Notes: generated by a model from the sequence alone, not told the origin. Counted from the stretch's first letter, positions 10,203-19,379 are shown. The stretch: 55,299 nucleotides of DNA from Curtobacterium sp. A7_M15 (GCF_030705415.1 NZ_JAUZED010000004.1:1-55299); one strand, 5' to 3'. Made by a program: numbers and translations.

Positions 10203-11573
10203 CTACCGCACCGCCGGCTGCGGCAACGAGGCGAGGATCTCGGCGGCCGCTTCGCGGCCCATCCGCACCGCCCCGTCGACGTGCTGGTAGCCGTGCCCGG
10301 CGAGGTCGCTCGACGCGAACCGGATCGGACCGACGGCGGCCCGCTGGTCGGCCCCGTACCGGACGAGCCCGCCCAGGTCGAAGCTCGCCGCGTAGGCGCC
10401 TCGGGTCCACTCCTCGGTCCCCCAGTCGCTCTCGTAGTAGACGACGGGTCGGCGCGCCTCGTCGCCGTAGTAGTGCGCGAGCGAGTCGAGCACCCGGGCC
10501 TTGCGCTCGTCGGCGGACAGCGCGAAGACGTCGTCTGCGTGCTGGTCGGAGACGAACCCGACGAGGGTGCCCTGCTCGGAACCGTGCATCGAGTTGTCGT
10601 AGGCCTCGTGCACGAGCTCGTACGGGCTGAACGCCGTGCCGGACAGCCCGGCGCCGCGCCAGAACGGCCGGTCGTAGACGGCGTGCACCTTGATGACGAA
10701 GCCCATCGACAGGTGCTGGTGCAGCTGGTGCTGGCGGCGCGGGAGCGGCGGCTCGTACGAGATGCGGGAGTACAGGGGCGGCGGGACGGCCACGAGCGCC
10801 TGGCGGGCTCGGACCTCGATGCCGCCGTCGGCGATGGCCACCACGCCCTCGTCGTCCCACCGCAGGGTGCGCACCGGAGCACCCAGGTGGACGTCCGCAC
10901 CGAGACGTGCGGCCAGCCGCTCGGACACCTGCTGCATGCCGCCGACGACGCGCTTGTCGAGGATGAAGTCGGCGTCGACGAGGTTCGAGAAGCTCCCGGC
11001 CGACGCCGCCATGAGCAGGGCCTGCAGCGCCGAGAAGGTGTGCGCCGGCTTGGTCAGCATGGCGCCGGCGATGAAGAGCTCGACGTTCTCGGTCGCGACC
11101 CGGTCGTCGCTCAGCCGCCGGAGCCACTCCCGGAAGGACACCTCGTCGAGGGCCGCCGCGTCCGGGGTCTCCCACGGCCTCGACGGGTCGACCTTCGCGA
11201 CGTACTCGTCCACGACCGCGACGAGTCGTTCGATCTCGGCGGCGGTCGTCTCGGGCAGCGGGAAGATGTCGCCCGTGTACTCGGTGCGGGTGCCGTGCTC
11301 GTCGATGTAGACGCTGGAGCCCTCGCGGTAGCGGTCGTACGTCTCGAGGCCGAGTTCGTCCAGGGTCTCGAGCAGGGCGGTCTGGTCGGGCGAGACCCAC
11401 TGGCCGCCGATCTCGAGCGTCACGCCCTCGATGTCGTTCGTCCACGTCCGTCCACCGACGCGGTCGCGGGCCTCGAGCACGGCCACGCGCTTCCCCTCGG
11501 CGACGAGGCGGTTCGCGGCGACGAGCCCGGTGACCCCGGCGCCGATGACGACGACGTCCTTCTCGATGGTCAT
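10203..11573 (-). CDS. puo: Flavin monoamine oxidase, putrescine-oxidase type
   Basis: A 456-residue FAD enzyme. The N-terminal dinucleotide motif VIGAGVTGLVAANRL, the ARDRVGGRTWT motif and the C-terminal flavin-binding ASSDLAGHGYQHVDGAVRMG are all present. The family oxidises primary amines to aldehyde, ammonia and H2O2; actinobacterial homologues (Kocuria, Rhodococcus) act on putrescine. Its ATG overlaps the stop of the upstream aldehyde dehydrogenase by 4 bp, so it is the third gene of gabT-gabD-puo. With those partners, putrescine to GABA to succinate is the natural pathway. Confidence 0.87.
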   Translation of the reverse strand: MTIEKDVVVIGAGVTGLVAANRLVAEGKRVAVLEARDRVGGRTWTNDIEGVTLEIGGQWVSPDQTALLETLDELGLETYDRYREGSSVYIDEHGTRTEYTGDIFPLPETTAAEIERLVAVVDEYVAKVDPSRPWETPDAAALDEVSFREWLRRLSDDRVATENVELFIAGAMLTKPAHTFSALQALLMAASAGSFSNLVDADFILDKRVVGGMQQVSERLAARLGADVHLGAPVRTLRWDDEGVVAIADGGIEVRARQALVAVPPPLYSRISYEPPLPRRQHQLHQHLSMGFVIKVHAVYDRPFWRGAGLSGTAFSPYELVHEAYDNSMHGSEQGTLVGFVSDQHADDVFALSADERKARVLDSLAHYYGDEARRPVVYYESDWGTEEWTRGAYAASFDLGGLVRYGADQRAAVGPIRFASSDLAGHGYQHVDGAVRMGREAAAEILASLPQPAVR

Positions 11574-13102
11574 CGCTGCGTTCCCTTCGTGCGCCCGAAC
11601 GGGTCGGGCGTGAGTGTGTACATGGTCTCGAGGTACTCGGCGATGCCCTCGCCGCCGCCCTCGCGCCCGAGTCCGGACTGCTTGACCCCGCCGAACGGTG
11701 CCGATGCGTTCGAGACGACCCCGGTGTTCAACCCCAGCATCCCGGTCTCGAGCTGCTCCATGAGTCGCTGCCCGCGAGCAGGGTCCTCGGTGAACGCGTA
11801 CCCGACGAGCCCGTACTCGGTGTCGTTCGCCGCAGCGATCGCCTCGTCCTCGGTCGAGAACGTCCGGATCGCCAGGACGGGACCGAAGATCTCGTCGCGG
11901 AGCAGGTCGCTGCCGGGCTGCACGTCGGTGATGACGGTCGGCGCGTAGAACGTGCCGGGGCCGTCGACGGGGTGGCCGCCGGTCCGGAAGGTCGCACCGC
12001 GGTCGAGGGCGTCGGAGACGAGCCGGTGCGCCTTGTCGATCGCGCGCTGGTCGATGAGCGGCCCGATGGCGACGCCGTCCTGGGTCCCCCGCCCGACGGT
12101 CATCCCTTCAACGCGCGACGTGAGCCGTCGGGCGAACTCCTCGGCGACGTCCTCGTGCACGAGGAACCGGTTCGCGGCGGTGCAGGCCTGTCCGGTGTTC
12201 CGGAACTTCGCGGCGAGCGCCCCCTCGACGGCGAGGTCGAGGTCCGCGTCGGCGAACACGAGGAACGGGGCGTTCCCGCCGAGCTCCATGCTCGTCCGCA
12301 GCACGTTCTGCGCTGCCTGGGCGAGCAGCGTCCGACCGACGGGGGTCGACCCCGTGAACGACAGCTTCCGGAGTCGCGGGTCGGCGATGATCGGCTCGGA
12401 CAGTGCACCGGCGTGCGTGGTGGGCACGACGTTGACGACACCGGCCGGCACGCCCGCGTCGCGCAGCAGCTCGGCGAACAGCAGCGTGGTGAGCGGCGTG
12501 AGCTCGGCGGGCTTCACGACGACCGTGCACCCGGCGGCGAGCGCGGGGGCGATCTTGCGGGTGGCCATCGCGAGCGGGAAGTTCCACGGTGTGATGAGGA
12601 ACGCCGGGCCGACCGGCTTGTGGCTGACGATCGCGCGACCGGAGCCCTCGGGGTTGGTGCCGTAGGAGCCGCCGATGCGCACGGCTTCCTCGGAGAACCA
12701 GCGGAGGAACTCGCCCCCGTACGTGACCTCGCCGTTCGCCTCGGCGAGTGGCTTGCCCATCTCCAGCGTCATGAGCAGGGCGAAGTCGGCGCGGCGCTCC
12801 TGGAGCAGGTCGAACGCCCGGCGCAGGATCTCGGCGCGCTCGCGCGGCGGGGTGGTCGCCCAGCTGCGCTTCGCCGCGTCGGCCGCGTCCAGGGCGGCGA
12901 CACCGTCATCGGGGGTTGCGTCGGCGATCTCCAGGAGCGTCTCGCCGGTGGCGGGGTCGACGACGGGGAACGTTGCTCCGTCGGCTGCCGGCCGCCAGGC
13001 GCCGTCGACCAGGAGGCCCGTGGGGACCTTCGCGAGCAGCTCGCGCTCGGCCGCGGTCCGGTCTACCGCGGGGGCGGTGTGGGTCTGCTGGGTGTCGGTC
13101 AT
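11570..13102 (-). CDS. gabD: Succinate-semialdehyde dehydrogenase
   Basis: A 510-residue ALDH family enzyme that oxidises succinate semialdehyde to succinate with NAD(P)+. The motifs are TPWNFPLAMATRK, the catalytic Glu in MELGGNAPF near 272, the catalytic Cys in GQACTAANRF near 306, and FGGVKQSGLGREGG at the C-terminus, which is classical for GabD. Start and stop overlap gabT and puo by 4 bp each (ATGA), so the three are translated together. An acidic/polar leader of about 25 residues precedes the domain. Confidence 0.92.
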   Translation of the reverse strand: MTDTQQTHTAPAVDRTAAERELLAKVPTGLLVDGAWRPAADGATFPVVDPATGETLLEIADATPDDGVAALDAADAAKRSWATTPPRERAEILRRAFDLLQERRADFALLMTLEMGKPLAEANGEVTYGGEFLRWFSEEAVRIGGSYGTNPEGSGRAIVSHKPVGPAFLITPWNFPLAMATRKIAPALAAGCTVVVKPAELTPLTTLLFAELLRDAGVPAGVVNVVPTTHAGALSEPIIADPRLRKLSFTGSTPVGRTLLAQAAQNVLRTSMELGGNAPFLVFADADLDLAVEGALAAKFRNTGQACTAANRFLVHEDVAEEFARRLTSRVEGMTVGRGTQDGVAIGPLIDQRAIDKAHRLVSDALDRGATFRTGGHPVDGPGTFYAPTVITDVQPGSDLLRDEIFGPVLAIRTFSTEDEAIAAANDTEYGLVGYAFTEDPARGQRLMEQLETGMLGLNTGVVSNASAPFGGVKQSGLGREGGGEGIAEYLETMYTLTPDPFGRTKGTQR

Positions 13103-14463
13103 GCGGTTGCGAGTCCTTCCAGGACGACGTCGAGCCCGTCGTGGAGCAGGTCGTCGCCGATCGCGAGCGGGGGGAGGAAGCGGAGGACGTTGCCGTACGT
13201 CCCCGCGGTGAGGGCGATCACGCCGTGCTCGTACGCGTACCGTACGACCCTTCCGGTGAGCGCGGCGTCGGCTTCCCCGGTCGCCGGGTCGACGAGCTCG
13301 ACGGCGACCATCGCTCCGCGGCCACGGACGTCGCCGATGCGGGGGTCCGTCGCCTGTGCGGTGCGGAGTCGTCCGAGCAGCACGTCGCCGATCTCGGCCG
13401 CGCGCTCGACCAGGCCGTCGTGCTCGAAGGCGTGGATCGCCGCGAGCGCTGCGGCGCACGCGACGGGGTTGCCGCCGTACGTGCCGCCGAGTCCGCCGAC
13501 GTGGGCCGAGTCCATGATCTCCGCACGCCCGGTGACGGCGGAGAGCGGCATGCCGCCGGCCATGCCCTTGGCCGTGGTGACGACGTCCGGGACGACGCCC
13601 TCGTGCTCGCTGGCGAACATGGCACCGGTGCGGGCGAACCCGGTCTGGACCTCGTCCGCGATGAAGACGACGCCGTTCGCGGTCGCCCACTCGGACAACG
13701 CGGAGAGGAAACCGGGCGCCGGGACCACGAAGCCGCCCTCGCCCTGGATCGGTTCGATGAGCACGGCCGCCGTGTTCTCGGCACCGACCTGCTTCTCGAT
13801 CTGGGAGATCGCGCGCTTCGCCGCCTCGGCGCCGGACAGCCCGCCGTCGCGGAACGGGTACGACATCGGGACGCGGTACACCTCGGGTGCGAAGGGACCG
13901 AAGCCGTTCTTGTAGGGCTGGTTCTTCGCGGTCAGCGCCATCGTGAGGTTCGTCCGGCCGTGGTAGGCGTGGTCGAACACCACGATCGCCTGCCGACCGG
14001 TGTGCTTGCGCGCGATCTTCACCGCGTTCTCGACCGCCTCGGCGCCCGAGTTGAACAGCGCGGTCCGCTTCTCGTGGTCGCCGGGGGTGAGTCGGTTGAG
14101 GGCCTCGGCGACCTCGACGTACCCGTCGTAGGCGGCGATGGTGAAGCACGTGTGCGTGAACGCCTGGACCTGCTGCTGCACGGCGTCCACCACGCCGGGG
14201 TGGGCGTTGCCGACGCTGGTGACGGCGATCCCGGAACCGAGGTCGATCAAGGAGTTGCCGTCGGCGTCGACGACCACGCCGCCTCCGGCCGCGACGACCG
14301 CGATCGGCACCGCGACCCCGACGCCGGACGCCACCGCTCGGGACTTCCGTTCGAGGAGCGCGCGGGAGCGCGGGCCCGGCACCTCCGTGACGAGCCGCCG
14401 TTCCTGGGGCAGCGATGGGCCGCCCGCGGCGGCGCTGGTCGAGGGTGCGACGGTGGAGGACAT
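13099..14463 (-). CDS. gabT: 4-aminobutyrate (GABA) aminotransferase
   Basis: A 454-residue class III PLP aminotransferase that moves the amino group of GABA to 2-oxoglutarate. Visible are NSGAEAVENAVKIAR (cofactor phosphate), DHAYHGRTNLTMALT, EPIQGEGGF, the cofactor Asp in FIADEVQTGFARTG, and the Schiff-base Lys in TTAKGMAGGMP near 299. I chose ATG 14463 over an in-frame GTG at 14490 because TACGAT ends six bases before it (leaderless layout). It is the first gene of the operon and is divergent from the PucR-type regulator. Confidence 0.92.
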   Translation of the reverse strand: MSSTVAPSTSAAAGGPSLPQERRLVTEVPGPRSRALLERKSRAVASGVGVAVPIAVVAAGGGVVVDADGNSLIDLGSGIAVTSVGNAHPGVVDAVQQQVQAFTHTCFTIAAYDGYVEVAEALNRLTPGDHEKRTALFNSGAEAVENAVKIARKHTGRQAIVVFDHAYHGRTNLTMALTAKNQPYKNGFGPFAPEVYRVPMSYPFRDGGLSGAEAAKRAISQIEKQVGAENTAAVLIEPIQGEGGFVVPAPGFLSALSEWATANGVVFIADEVQTGFARTGAMFASEHEGVVPDVVTTAKGMAGGMPLSAVTGRAEIMDSAHVGGLGGTYGGNPVACAAALAAIHAFEHDGLVERAAEIGDVLLGRLRTAQATDPRIGDVRGRGAMVAVELVDPATGEADAALTGRVVRYAYEHGVIALTAGTYGNVLRFLPPLAIGDDLLHDGLDVVLEGLATA

Positions 14464-14502
14464 GCGCCGATCGTAGGAGCCGGTCCTCACCCCTGGCGCT
14501 GT

Positions 14503-14521
14503 CCACCGTGTACACCGGTGG
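14503..14521. promoter_or_regulatory. Palindrome between gabT and gabR, candidate GabR operator
   Basis: CCACCG-TGTACAC-CGGTGG: a 6-bp perfect inverted repeat around a TGTACA core. It lies 40 bp from the gabT start and 35 bp from the gabR start, in an intergenic region of only 92 bp. This is where a divergent activator of the PucR type would bind. Confidence 0.55.
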
Positions 14522-14555
14522 CCCTCTCGATCGACGCAGCGGATAGGGTGCCCCC

Positions 14556-16088
14556 ATGCCCGCGACCCTGCGCTCCCTGCTGCACCGCGCCGACCTGCGA
14601 CTCCGGCTCCTGACGGCCACGGACTCGGCCCTCGATGCTCCGCTGTCGTGGCTGCACAGCTCCGACCTCGAGGACCCGACGCCGTTCCTCGCCGACGGTC
14701 AGGGCCTGCTGACGACCGGCACGCAGTTCGGCGCCGACACCGAGGTCACGGCCGCCGTCGCCGACGCCTACGTCGCCCGGCTCGTGCGCCGGGGTGTCGT
14801 CGCACTCGGGTTCGGTGACGAGGTCGTTCGCACGGGCACGCCGCCGCAGCTCGTCGACGCCTGCACGGAGCAGGGGCTCGCACTCTTCGAGGTCCCGTAC
14901 GAGACCTCCTTCATCGCCGTCGCGCAGGCGAACGCGGACGCCGTCGCCCGGGACGCGAACGCCCGCAACGCCTGGGCCCTCGCCGCACAGCGCGCCATCT
15001 CGCTCGCGGCCATGCGACCGGACGGCCTCGGGGCGACCATCGCCGAGCTGTCCCGACAGCTCGGCGGGTGGGTCGGCCTGTTCGACGTCTCCGGGCGGCT
15101 CGACCGCGGCCACCCCGCCGAGGGCGTCCCCGCCGACGACCTCGAGGTGCTCCGGGGCGAGGCGCTCCGGCTCCTCCGCGCCGGACAGCGGGCGAGCCTC
15201 CCGGTGACGACCGAGCACCGCACCGGGTTCTCGCTGCAGACCCTCGGCAGTGGCGGCCACCTCAGCGGTGTCCTCGCCATCGCCAACGGTGGTGCGCTCG
15301 ACCGGGCCGGCCGCGAGGTCGTCACCGCGGTCATCGCGCTGGCCGGCCTCGCACTGCAGCAGAACCGCGAGCTCGCCCGGGCGCGTGGCCTCCTCCGCAC
15401 CGGCCTCCTCACCATGCTGTCGGTGGGCGACCCCGCCGTCGTGGACACCACCTCGCGCGAGGTGTGGGGACCGCTGCCCGCCGAACCTGTCCGGATCGCC
15501 GCGGTCGACGTCCCCGAGCAGGACCTCGACACCGTGGTCGACCTGCTCGAGCTGTGGGTGCAGGACCGCCCCGGGCGGCTCTTCTTCGCCGCGGACGACG
15601 AGCTCTTCCTCTGCGTCGGCGCCGAGGACACCCTGATCGTCGAGGAGCTCGTCGACCGCTTCGACCTGCACGCCGGGCTCTCCGACGGCGCCACGTACCG
15701 GTACTTCGGCCGCGCCCGGACCGAGGCCGTCCAGGCGCTCGACCGACGGCGGGAGGGTCGACCCGGCACCACCGAGTTCGGCGACCTCGCCCGCGAGGGT
15801 GTACTCGCCCACCTCGCCCACGTGGACGTCGACGCCGGAGCCGTCGCCCGCTCCTTCCTCGCGCCCCTGCTCGACCACGATCGCACAGCGGGGACCGAGC
15901 TCACCCGCACGGTGCGGACCTGGCTCGAGCAGAACTGCGAGTACGACCGCACCGCCCAGGCACTCGGCATCCACCGGCACACCGCCCGCGCCCGGGTCGA
16001 GCACGCCGGACGGCTGCTCGAACGGGACCTGACGGTGTTCGCCACCCGCGCCGACCTCTGGGCGGCGTTCGTCGTCGAGGGCGCCTGA
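14556..16088 (+). CDS. gabR: PucR/CdaR-family regulator, probable GabR
   Basis: A 510-residue regulator. The N-terminal 140 residues are the PucR domain (LRSLLHRADLRLRLLTATD, PFLADGQGLLTTGTQF). A long central region follows, and the C-terminus holds the PucR-type helix-turn-helix, TWLEQNCEYDRTAQALGIHRHTARARV cut by a family-typical turn. Divergent PucR-type GabR proteins activate gabTDP in Corynebacterium, so the same role is inferred. TAGGGT ends six bases before ATG 14556, giving a leaderless start. The palindrome at 14503-14521 is its likely target. Confidence 0.85.
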   Translation: MPATLRSLLHRADLRLRLLTATDSALDAPLSWLHSSDLEDPTPFLADGQGLLTTGTQFGADTEVTAAVADAYVARLVRRGVVALGFGDEVVRTGTPPQLVDACTEQGLALFEVPYETSFIAVAQANADAVARDANARNAWALAAQRAISLAAMRPDGLGATIAELSRQLGGWVGLFDVSGRLDRGHPAEGVPADDLEVLRGEALRLLRAGQRASLPVTTEHRTGFSLQTLGSGGHLSGVLAIANGGALDRAGREVVTAVIALAGLALQQNRELARARGLLRTGLLTMLSVGDPAVVDTTSREVWGPLPAEPVRIAAVDVPEQDLDTVVDLLELWVQDRPGRLFFAADDELFLCVGAEDTLIVEELVDRFDLHAGLSDGATYRYFGRARTEAVQALDRRREGRPGTTEFGDLAREGVLAHLAHVDVDAGAVARSFLAPLLDHDRTAGTELTRTVRTWLEQNCEYDRTAQALGIHRHTARARVEHAGRLLERDLTVFATRADLWAAFVVEGA

Positions 16089-16108
16089 GGCGCGCCTAGG
16101 CTGGCGTC

Positions 16109-16750
16109 GTGCCGACCACTCCGACCCGCCGGCGTCTGAGCCCTGCCGAGCGGGAGGCCCAGATCGCCGAGGCGGCCGTCGCCGTCGCCCGCGCCGAGGG
16201 CCTCGCCGCCGTGACCCTGCGTGGTGTGGCCGCTGCGATCGGAGTCGCGCCGTCCCTCGTCGCGCACTACCGCCCGGTGATGGAGGACCTCGTCGGCGAC
16301 ACCTTCCGCAGCGTGGCGAGCACCGAGGTGGCCGAGGTCCGTCGGATCGTGCACGAGCAGACCGGACCGGTCCGCCGCCTGGCGACCCTGCTCGCGTGCA
16401 TCGCCGACCCCGCCCGGGACGACGTCGCCGCGCTCTGGGCCGACGCCTGGAGCCTGGGCCGAACGAACACCGCGCTCGCCGGCGCCGCGCGCGACGTCAT
16501 GGACGGCTGGCAGGCGCTCGCGACCGAGGTGGTCCGCGACGGCGTCGACACCGGGGTCATGCGGACCGACGACCCGGACGCGGTCGGACGGCTGCTGTTC
16601 GCGCTCGTGGACGCGACGAACGGGTACGCCCTCGTGGACTACCTCGACCGACGGACGCGCGAGGACCTCGTCCGCACGACGATCGCGCACGCCGTCGGTG
16701 TCGACCCCGTCGCCCTCAGCGCTGCAGGGCCACCCACTGCAGGAGCATGA
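16109..16750 (+). CDS. TetR-family regulator (BetI-like)
   Basis: A 213-residue protein. The N-terminal HTH is TLRGVAAAIGVAPSLVAHY, and the C-terminal part (ALWADAWSLGRTN, MDGWQALATEVV) resembles BetI/TetR_C_6 proteins. The start is GTG 16109 with TAGGCT six bases before. It sits 20 bp behind gabR on the same strand, so it may also take part in amine or amino-acid control, but its own -10 suggests separate transcription. Its last 35 bases overlap the 3' end of the convergent NUDIX gene. Confidence 0.8.
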   Translation: MPTTPTRRRLSPAEREAQIAEAAVAVARAEGLAAVTLRGVAAAIGVAPSLVAHYRPVMEDLVGDTFRSVASTEVAEVRRIVHEQTGPVRRLATLLACIADPARDDVAALWADAWSLGRTNTALAGAARDVMDGWQALATEVVRDGVDTGVMRTDDPDAVGRLLFALVDATNGYALVDYLDRRTREDLVRTTIAHAVGVDPVALSAAGPPTAGA

Positions 16751-17384
16751 TCGTCTTGCCGTCCGCGATCCGCCCGTCCGTCACCATCGCGAGCGCGTCG
16801 TCCAGCGGGAGCTCGAGCACCTCGATGTCCTCGCCCTCGTCCTCCAGCCCGCCACCCGCGTGCACGAGGTCGGCGGGCGAGTACGCACCGACGTACCCGT
16901 GGACCCGCTCGGTCACCGAGCCGGGGCTCATGAACGCGTCGAACACCTTCGTGAGGGTGCCGAGCCGGATGCCGAGCTCCTCCGCCGCCTCGCGCCGGAC
17001 CGCCGTCTCCGGGTCGTCCTCGTCCAGCAGTCCCGCGGCGGCCTCGACGAGCATCCCGTCCGGGTGTCCGTTGACGTACGCCGGCCAGCGGAACTGCCGG
17101 GTGAGCAGCACGGTGTCGCGCCCGGGGTCGTGGGGCAGGACCGCCGCACCGTTGCCCCGGTCGTAGGTCTCGCGCTGCTGCCGGTCCCAGCGACCGTCAC
17201 GGCGTCGGACGTCGAGGGTCGTCCGACGGAGCACGTGCCAGCCGTCCGAGACGACCTCGACGTCGCGCACGACCACGTCGGGGTTGCGGTCGAGGTCGCG
17301 GCCGACGGCGTCGAGACCGGTGCGTCCACGGCCGTCCGGGACGGTGGTGCCGGGTCGGGGGTCGGTCGTGCGCACGTCGTCCAC
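16716..17384 (-). CDS. nudK: NUDIX hydrolase, GDP-mannose pyrophosphatase (NudK) type
   Basis: A 222-residue protein. The NUDIX box is complete: GLLDEDDPETAVRREAAEEL followed by GI, with the REAAEE metal-binding core. The upstream context (TVLLTRQFRWPAYVNG, MLVEAAAG) is that of ADP-ribose/GDP-mannose pyrophosphatases; the NudK naming is by general similarity and is less sure than the superfamily. A GTG start at 17384 has TAGCGT ending six bases upstream. The 3' end overlaps the TetR gene by 35 bp in convergent orientation. Confidence 0.8.
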   Translation of the reverse strand: MDDVRTTDPRPGTTVPDGRGRTGLDAVGRDLDRNPDVVVRDVEVVSDGWHVLRRTTLDVRRRDGRWDRQQRETYDRGNGAAVLPHDPGRDTVLLTRQFRWPAYVNGHPDGMLVEAAAGLLDEDDPETAVRREAAEELGIRLGTLTKVFDAFMSPGSVTERVHGYVGAYSPADLVHAGGGLEDEGEDIEVLELPLDDALAMVTDGRIADGKTIMLLQWVALQR

Positions 17385-17471
17385 GCCGCCACGCTAGCGT
17401 CCCGCCCCGGAGCCGATGCCGCCGGTACGATCGTCACGCCGCACCAGGGAGCGGCGGGGACGGGGAACACG

Positions 17472-17912
17472 GTGACGACGACGGACGACCTCAGGCGCTC
17501 ACGCCCGACCCCACCGCCCGTCGTCCGGACGTCCGTCGTGCTCTGGGGCGTCTGGCTCGTCGTCGGCGTGGTCTCGACCGTGGTCGTCTCGGTGTCCGAC
17601 CCGGCGACGACCGGGGCCGGTGTCGTCCTCGCCCTCGTGCTCGCGTTCGTGGTCTGGGCCGCGGTGGCCGCCGCGACCGTCCTGGTGTTGCGTGGGTCCG
17701 CGGTGGCACGGATCGTCCTCGTGGCGATCGCCCTGCTCCGTGCCGTCCTGAGCGTCACCGACGGCGGCCTGTCCCCGGCGCTCGTCCTGCTCTCCGTCGT
17801 CGCCGCGGTGCTGCTCTTCCTGCCCAGCGCGCGCCCGTTCTTCCGGCGAGCCGACACGACGGAGCCGAGCCGCGCCTCCAGGTCGACGGATCCCGACCGA
17901 CCGCGCGACTGA
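17472..17912 (+). CDS. Hypothetical four-helix membrane protein
   Basis: A 146-residue protein starting at GTG 17472. Four hydrophobic helices follow in close order (LWGVWLVVGVVSTVVVS, VVLALVLAFVVWAAVAAA, IVLVAIALLRAVLSV, ALVLLSVVAAVLLFLP). A basic, Ser/Asp-rich cytoplasmic tail closes it. No known family is evident. A strong hairpin terminator follows 16 bases after the stop. The end of the gene contains one copy of the GCCGCGCCTCCAGG motif (see findings). Confidence 0.65.
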   Translation: MTTTDDLRRSRPTPPPVVRTSVVLWGVWLVVGVVSTVVVSVSDPATTGAGVVLALVLAFVVWAAVAAATVLVLRGSAVARIVLVAIALLRAVLSVTDGGLSPALVLLSVVAAVLLFLPSARPFFRRADTTEPSRASRSTDPDRPRD

Positions 17913-17928
17913 CGCCTGCCCTGAACGC

Positions 17929-17964
17929 GGAGAAGGCCCCCGGATCACTCCGGGGGCCTTCTCC
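17929..17964. terminator. Strong bidirectional hairpin terminator
   Basis: A perfect 16-bp stem, arm GGAGAAGGCCCCCGGA, with loop TCAC. It separates the membrane-protein gene from the convergent tRNA-Leu gene and can stop both. Confidence 0.88.
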
Positions 17965-17970
17965 GTTGCG

Positions 17971-18057
17971 TGGTGCGCGAGGGGGGACTTGAACCCCCAC
18001 GCCGTTTCCAGCACACGGACCTGAACCGTGCGCGTCTACCAATTCCGCCACTCGCGC
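17971..18057 (-). tRNA. tRNA-Leu (anticodon CAG)
   Basis: An 87-nt class II tRNA including an encoded CCA (17971-17973). Acceptor arms GCGCGAG/CTCGCGC pair fully. The D-arm (TGGCGGAATTGGTAGACGC), anticodon loop TTCAGGT, a long variable arm and T-arm GGGGGTTCAAGTCCCCC are all present. Confidence 0.95.
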
Positions 18058-18144
18058 CAGCCCGAGAACACTACCACGCACAGACGCTGCCAGACGCCAA
18101 CCACTACCATGCGTAAGGTCGACGACCGAGAACACTGGAGACCC

Positions 18145-18825
18145 ATGGGCCTGTTGGACAGCTTCGAGCGAGGGCTGGAGCGCGCCGTGAACGGCGCGTT
18201 CGCGAAGACCTTCCGCTCCGGCGTGCAGCCCGTCGAGATCTCGAGCGCACTCCGCCGCGAGCTCGACACGAAGGCAGCCGTCGTCTCCCGCGAACGCATC
18301 CTCGTGCCGAACGAGTTCACGGTGCGCCTCGCGCCACCGGACTACACGCGCATGAACGACATCGGGCGGCCGCTCATCGACGAGCTGTCGCAGATGGTGC
18401 AACAGCACGCGGTCGCACAGAACTACTCCTTCTCCGGCCCGGTCACCATCCGGCTGCAGCAGGACGGCACGCTCTCCACCGGGATCCTGCAGATCGACTC
18501 CACCACGGTGCAGCGGGACGTCGCCTGGGTCGCCGTGCTCGACATCGGCTCGCAGCGCCACAAGCTGCAGCGCGGTCGCACCGTCATCGGCCGCGGGACC
18601 GACGCCGACATCACCGTCGCCGACACCGGGACGAGCCGCAAGCACGTCGAGGTCATCTGGGACGGCAAGCACGCCCAGGCCAACGACCTCGGGTCGACGA
18701 ACGGCTCGAAACTGAACGGTGAGCGCTTCCAGCAGGCCATCGTGGAGCCGGATTCGACGATCGAGATCGGTCGTACCCGTATGGTGTTCCGGGTGATCCC
18801 CGAGAACGACGGAGGTACCAGGTGA
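18145..18825 (+). CDS. fhaA: FhaA, DUF3662 and FHA-domain protein
   Basis: A 226-residue cytoplasmic protein. Residues 1-115 are the DUF3662 (FhaA N-terminal) domain, starting GLLDSFERGLERAVNGAFAK. The C-terminal FHA domain shows TVIGRG, SRKHVEV and LGSTNGSKLNG, the phosphothreonine-binding loops. In mycobacteria FhaA binds the phosphorylated MurJ regulator MviN/CwsA systems and the PknB pathway. GGAG lies at the usual distance before ATG 18145. It starts the envelope operon and its stop overlaps fhaB by 4 bp. Confidence 0.92.
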   Translation: MGLLDSFERGLERAVNGAFAKTFRSGVQPVEISSALRRELDTKAAVVSRERILVPNEFTVRLAPPDYTRMNDIGRPLIDELSQMVQQHAVAQNYSFSGPVTIRLQQDGTLSTGILQIDSTTVQRDVAWVAVLDIGSQRHKLQRGRTVIGRGTDADITVADTGTSRKHVEVIWDGKHAQANDLGSTNGSKLNGERFQQAIVEPDSTIEIGRTRMVFRVIPENDGGTR

Positions 18826-19373
18826 CCACAGGGCTGACCCTGCTCGTCCTGCGCTTCGCGTTCCTCGCGGTGCTCTGGCTGTTCGTCTTCGTGATCGTCT
18901 TCGCCCTGCGGAGCGACCTGTTCGGCCAGCGCGTGCGCACGATCCCGACGGACCCGAAGGCCGGTGCGTCCGGTCCGACGACCCCGGTGGTGCCGGCGGC
19001 AGCAGCCCCCGCCGCTGCGTCGGCGGGGGCCTTCACGGACCTCATCGGCCAACCGACGGGCGCGCAGCAGTCCGGCACGCCGGCTGCGACCCGCCTGGTG
19101 ATCACCGAGGGCTCGCGCGAGGGCATGGAGATGCCGCTCGGGGGCGGCCCGATCACGATCGGCCGGTCGAGCGAGTCCAACGTGGTCATCCGCGACGACT
19201 ACACGTCCACCAACCACGCCCGCCTCGAGCTCCGTGCCGACGGCTGGCTGCTCACCGACCTCGAGTCCACGAACGGCACGTTCGTCAACGGTCAGAAGGT
19301 GACCGCTCCCGTGATCGTCGCGGAGCGGACGCCGATCACGATCGGGACGACGACGTTCGAGCTGCGGCGGTAA
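18822..19373 (+). CDS. fhaB: FhaB, membrane-anchored FHA-domain protein
   Basis: A 183-residue protein beginning at GTG 18822, overlapping the fhaA stop. Residues 3-27 form a transmembrane helix (LTLLVLRFAFLAVLWLFVFV). A linker rich in Ala, Pro and Thr follows, with TTP motifs that could be phosphorylated by PknA/PknB. The C-terminal FHA domain has ITIGRSSESN, STNHARLEL and ESTNGTFVNG. It is known in mycobacteria as FipA partner in division and cell-wall control. Confidence 0.92.
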   Translation: MTTGLTLLVLRFAFLAVLWLFVFVIVFALRSDLFGQRVRTIPTDPKAGASGPTTPVVPAAAAPAAASAGAFTDLIGQPTGAQQSGTPAATRLVITEGSREGMEMPLGGGPITIGRSSESNVVIRDDYTSTNHARLELRADGWLLTDLESTNGTFVNGQKVTAPVIVAERTPITIGTTTFELRR

Positions 19374-19379
19374 CCCGGG

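Noticed and set aside
14464..14490. Longer gabT start at GTG 14490
   Set aside because: The shorter ATG fits the -10 spacing seen at many other genes, and the added residues MRTGSYDRR are not like family N-termini.
12916..16690. Long frames antisense to gabT and gabR
   Set aside because: Both genes are clear by motif. The antisense products are low-complexity Arg/Gly/Asp strings.
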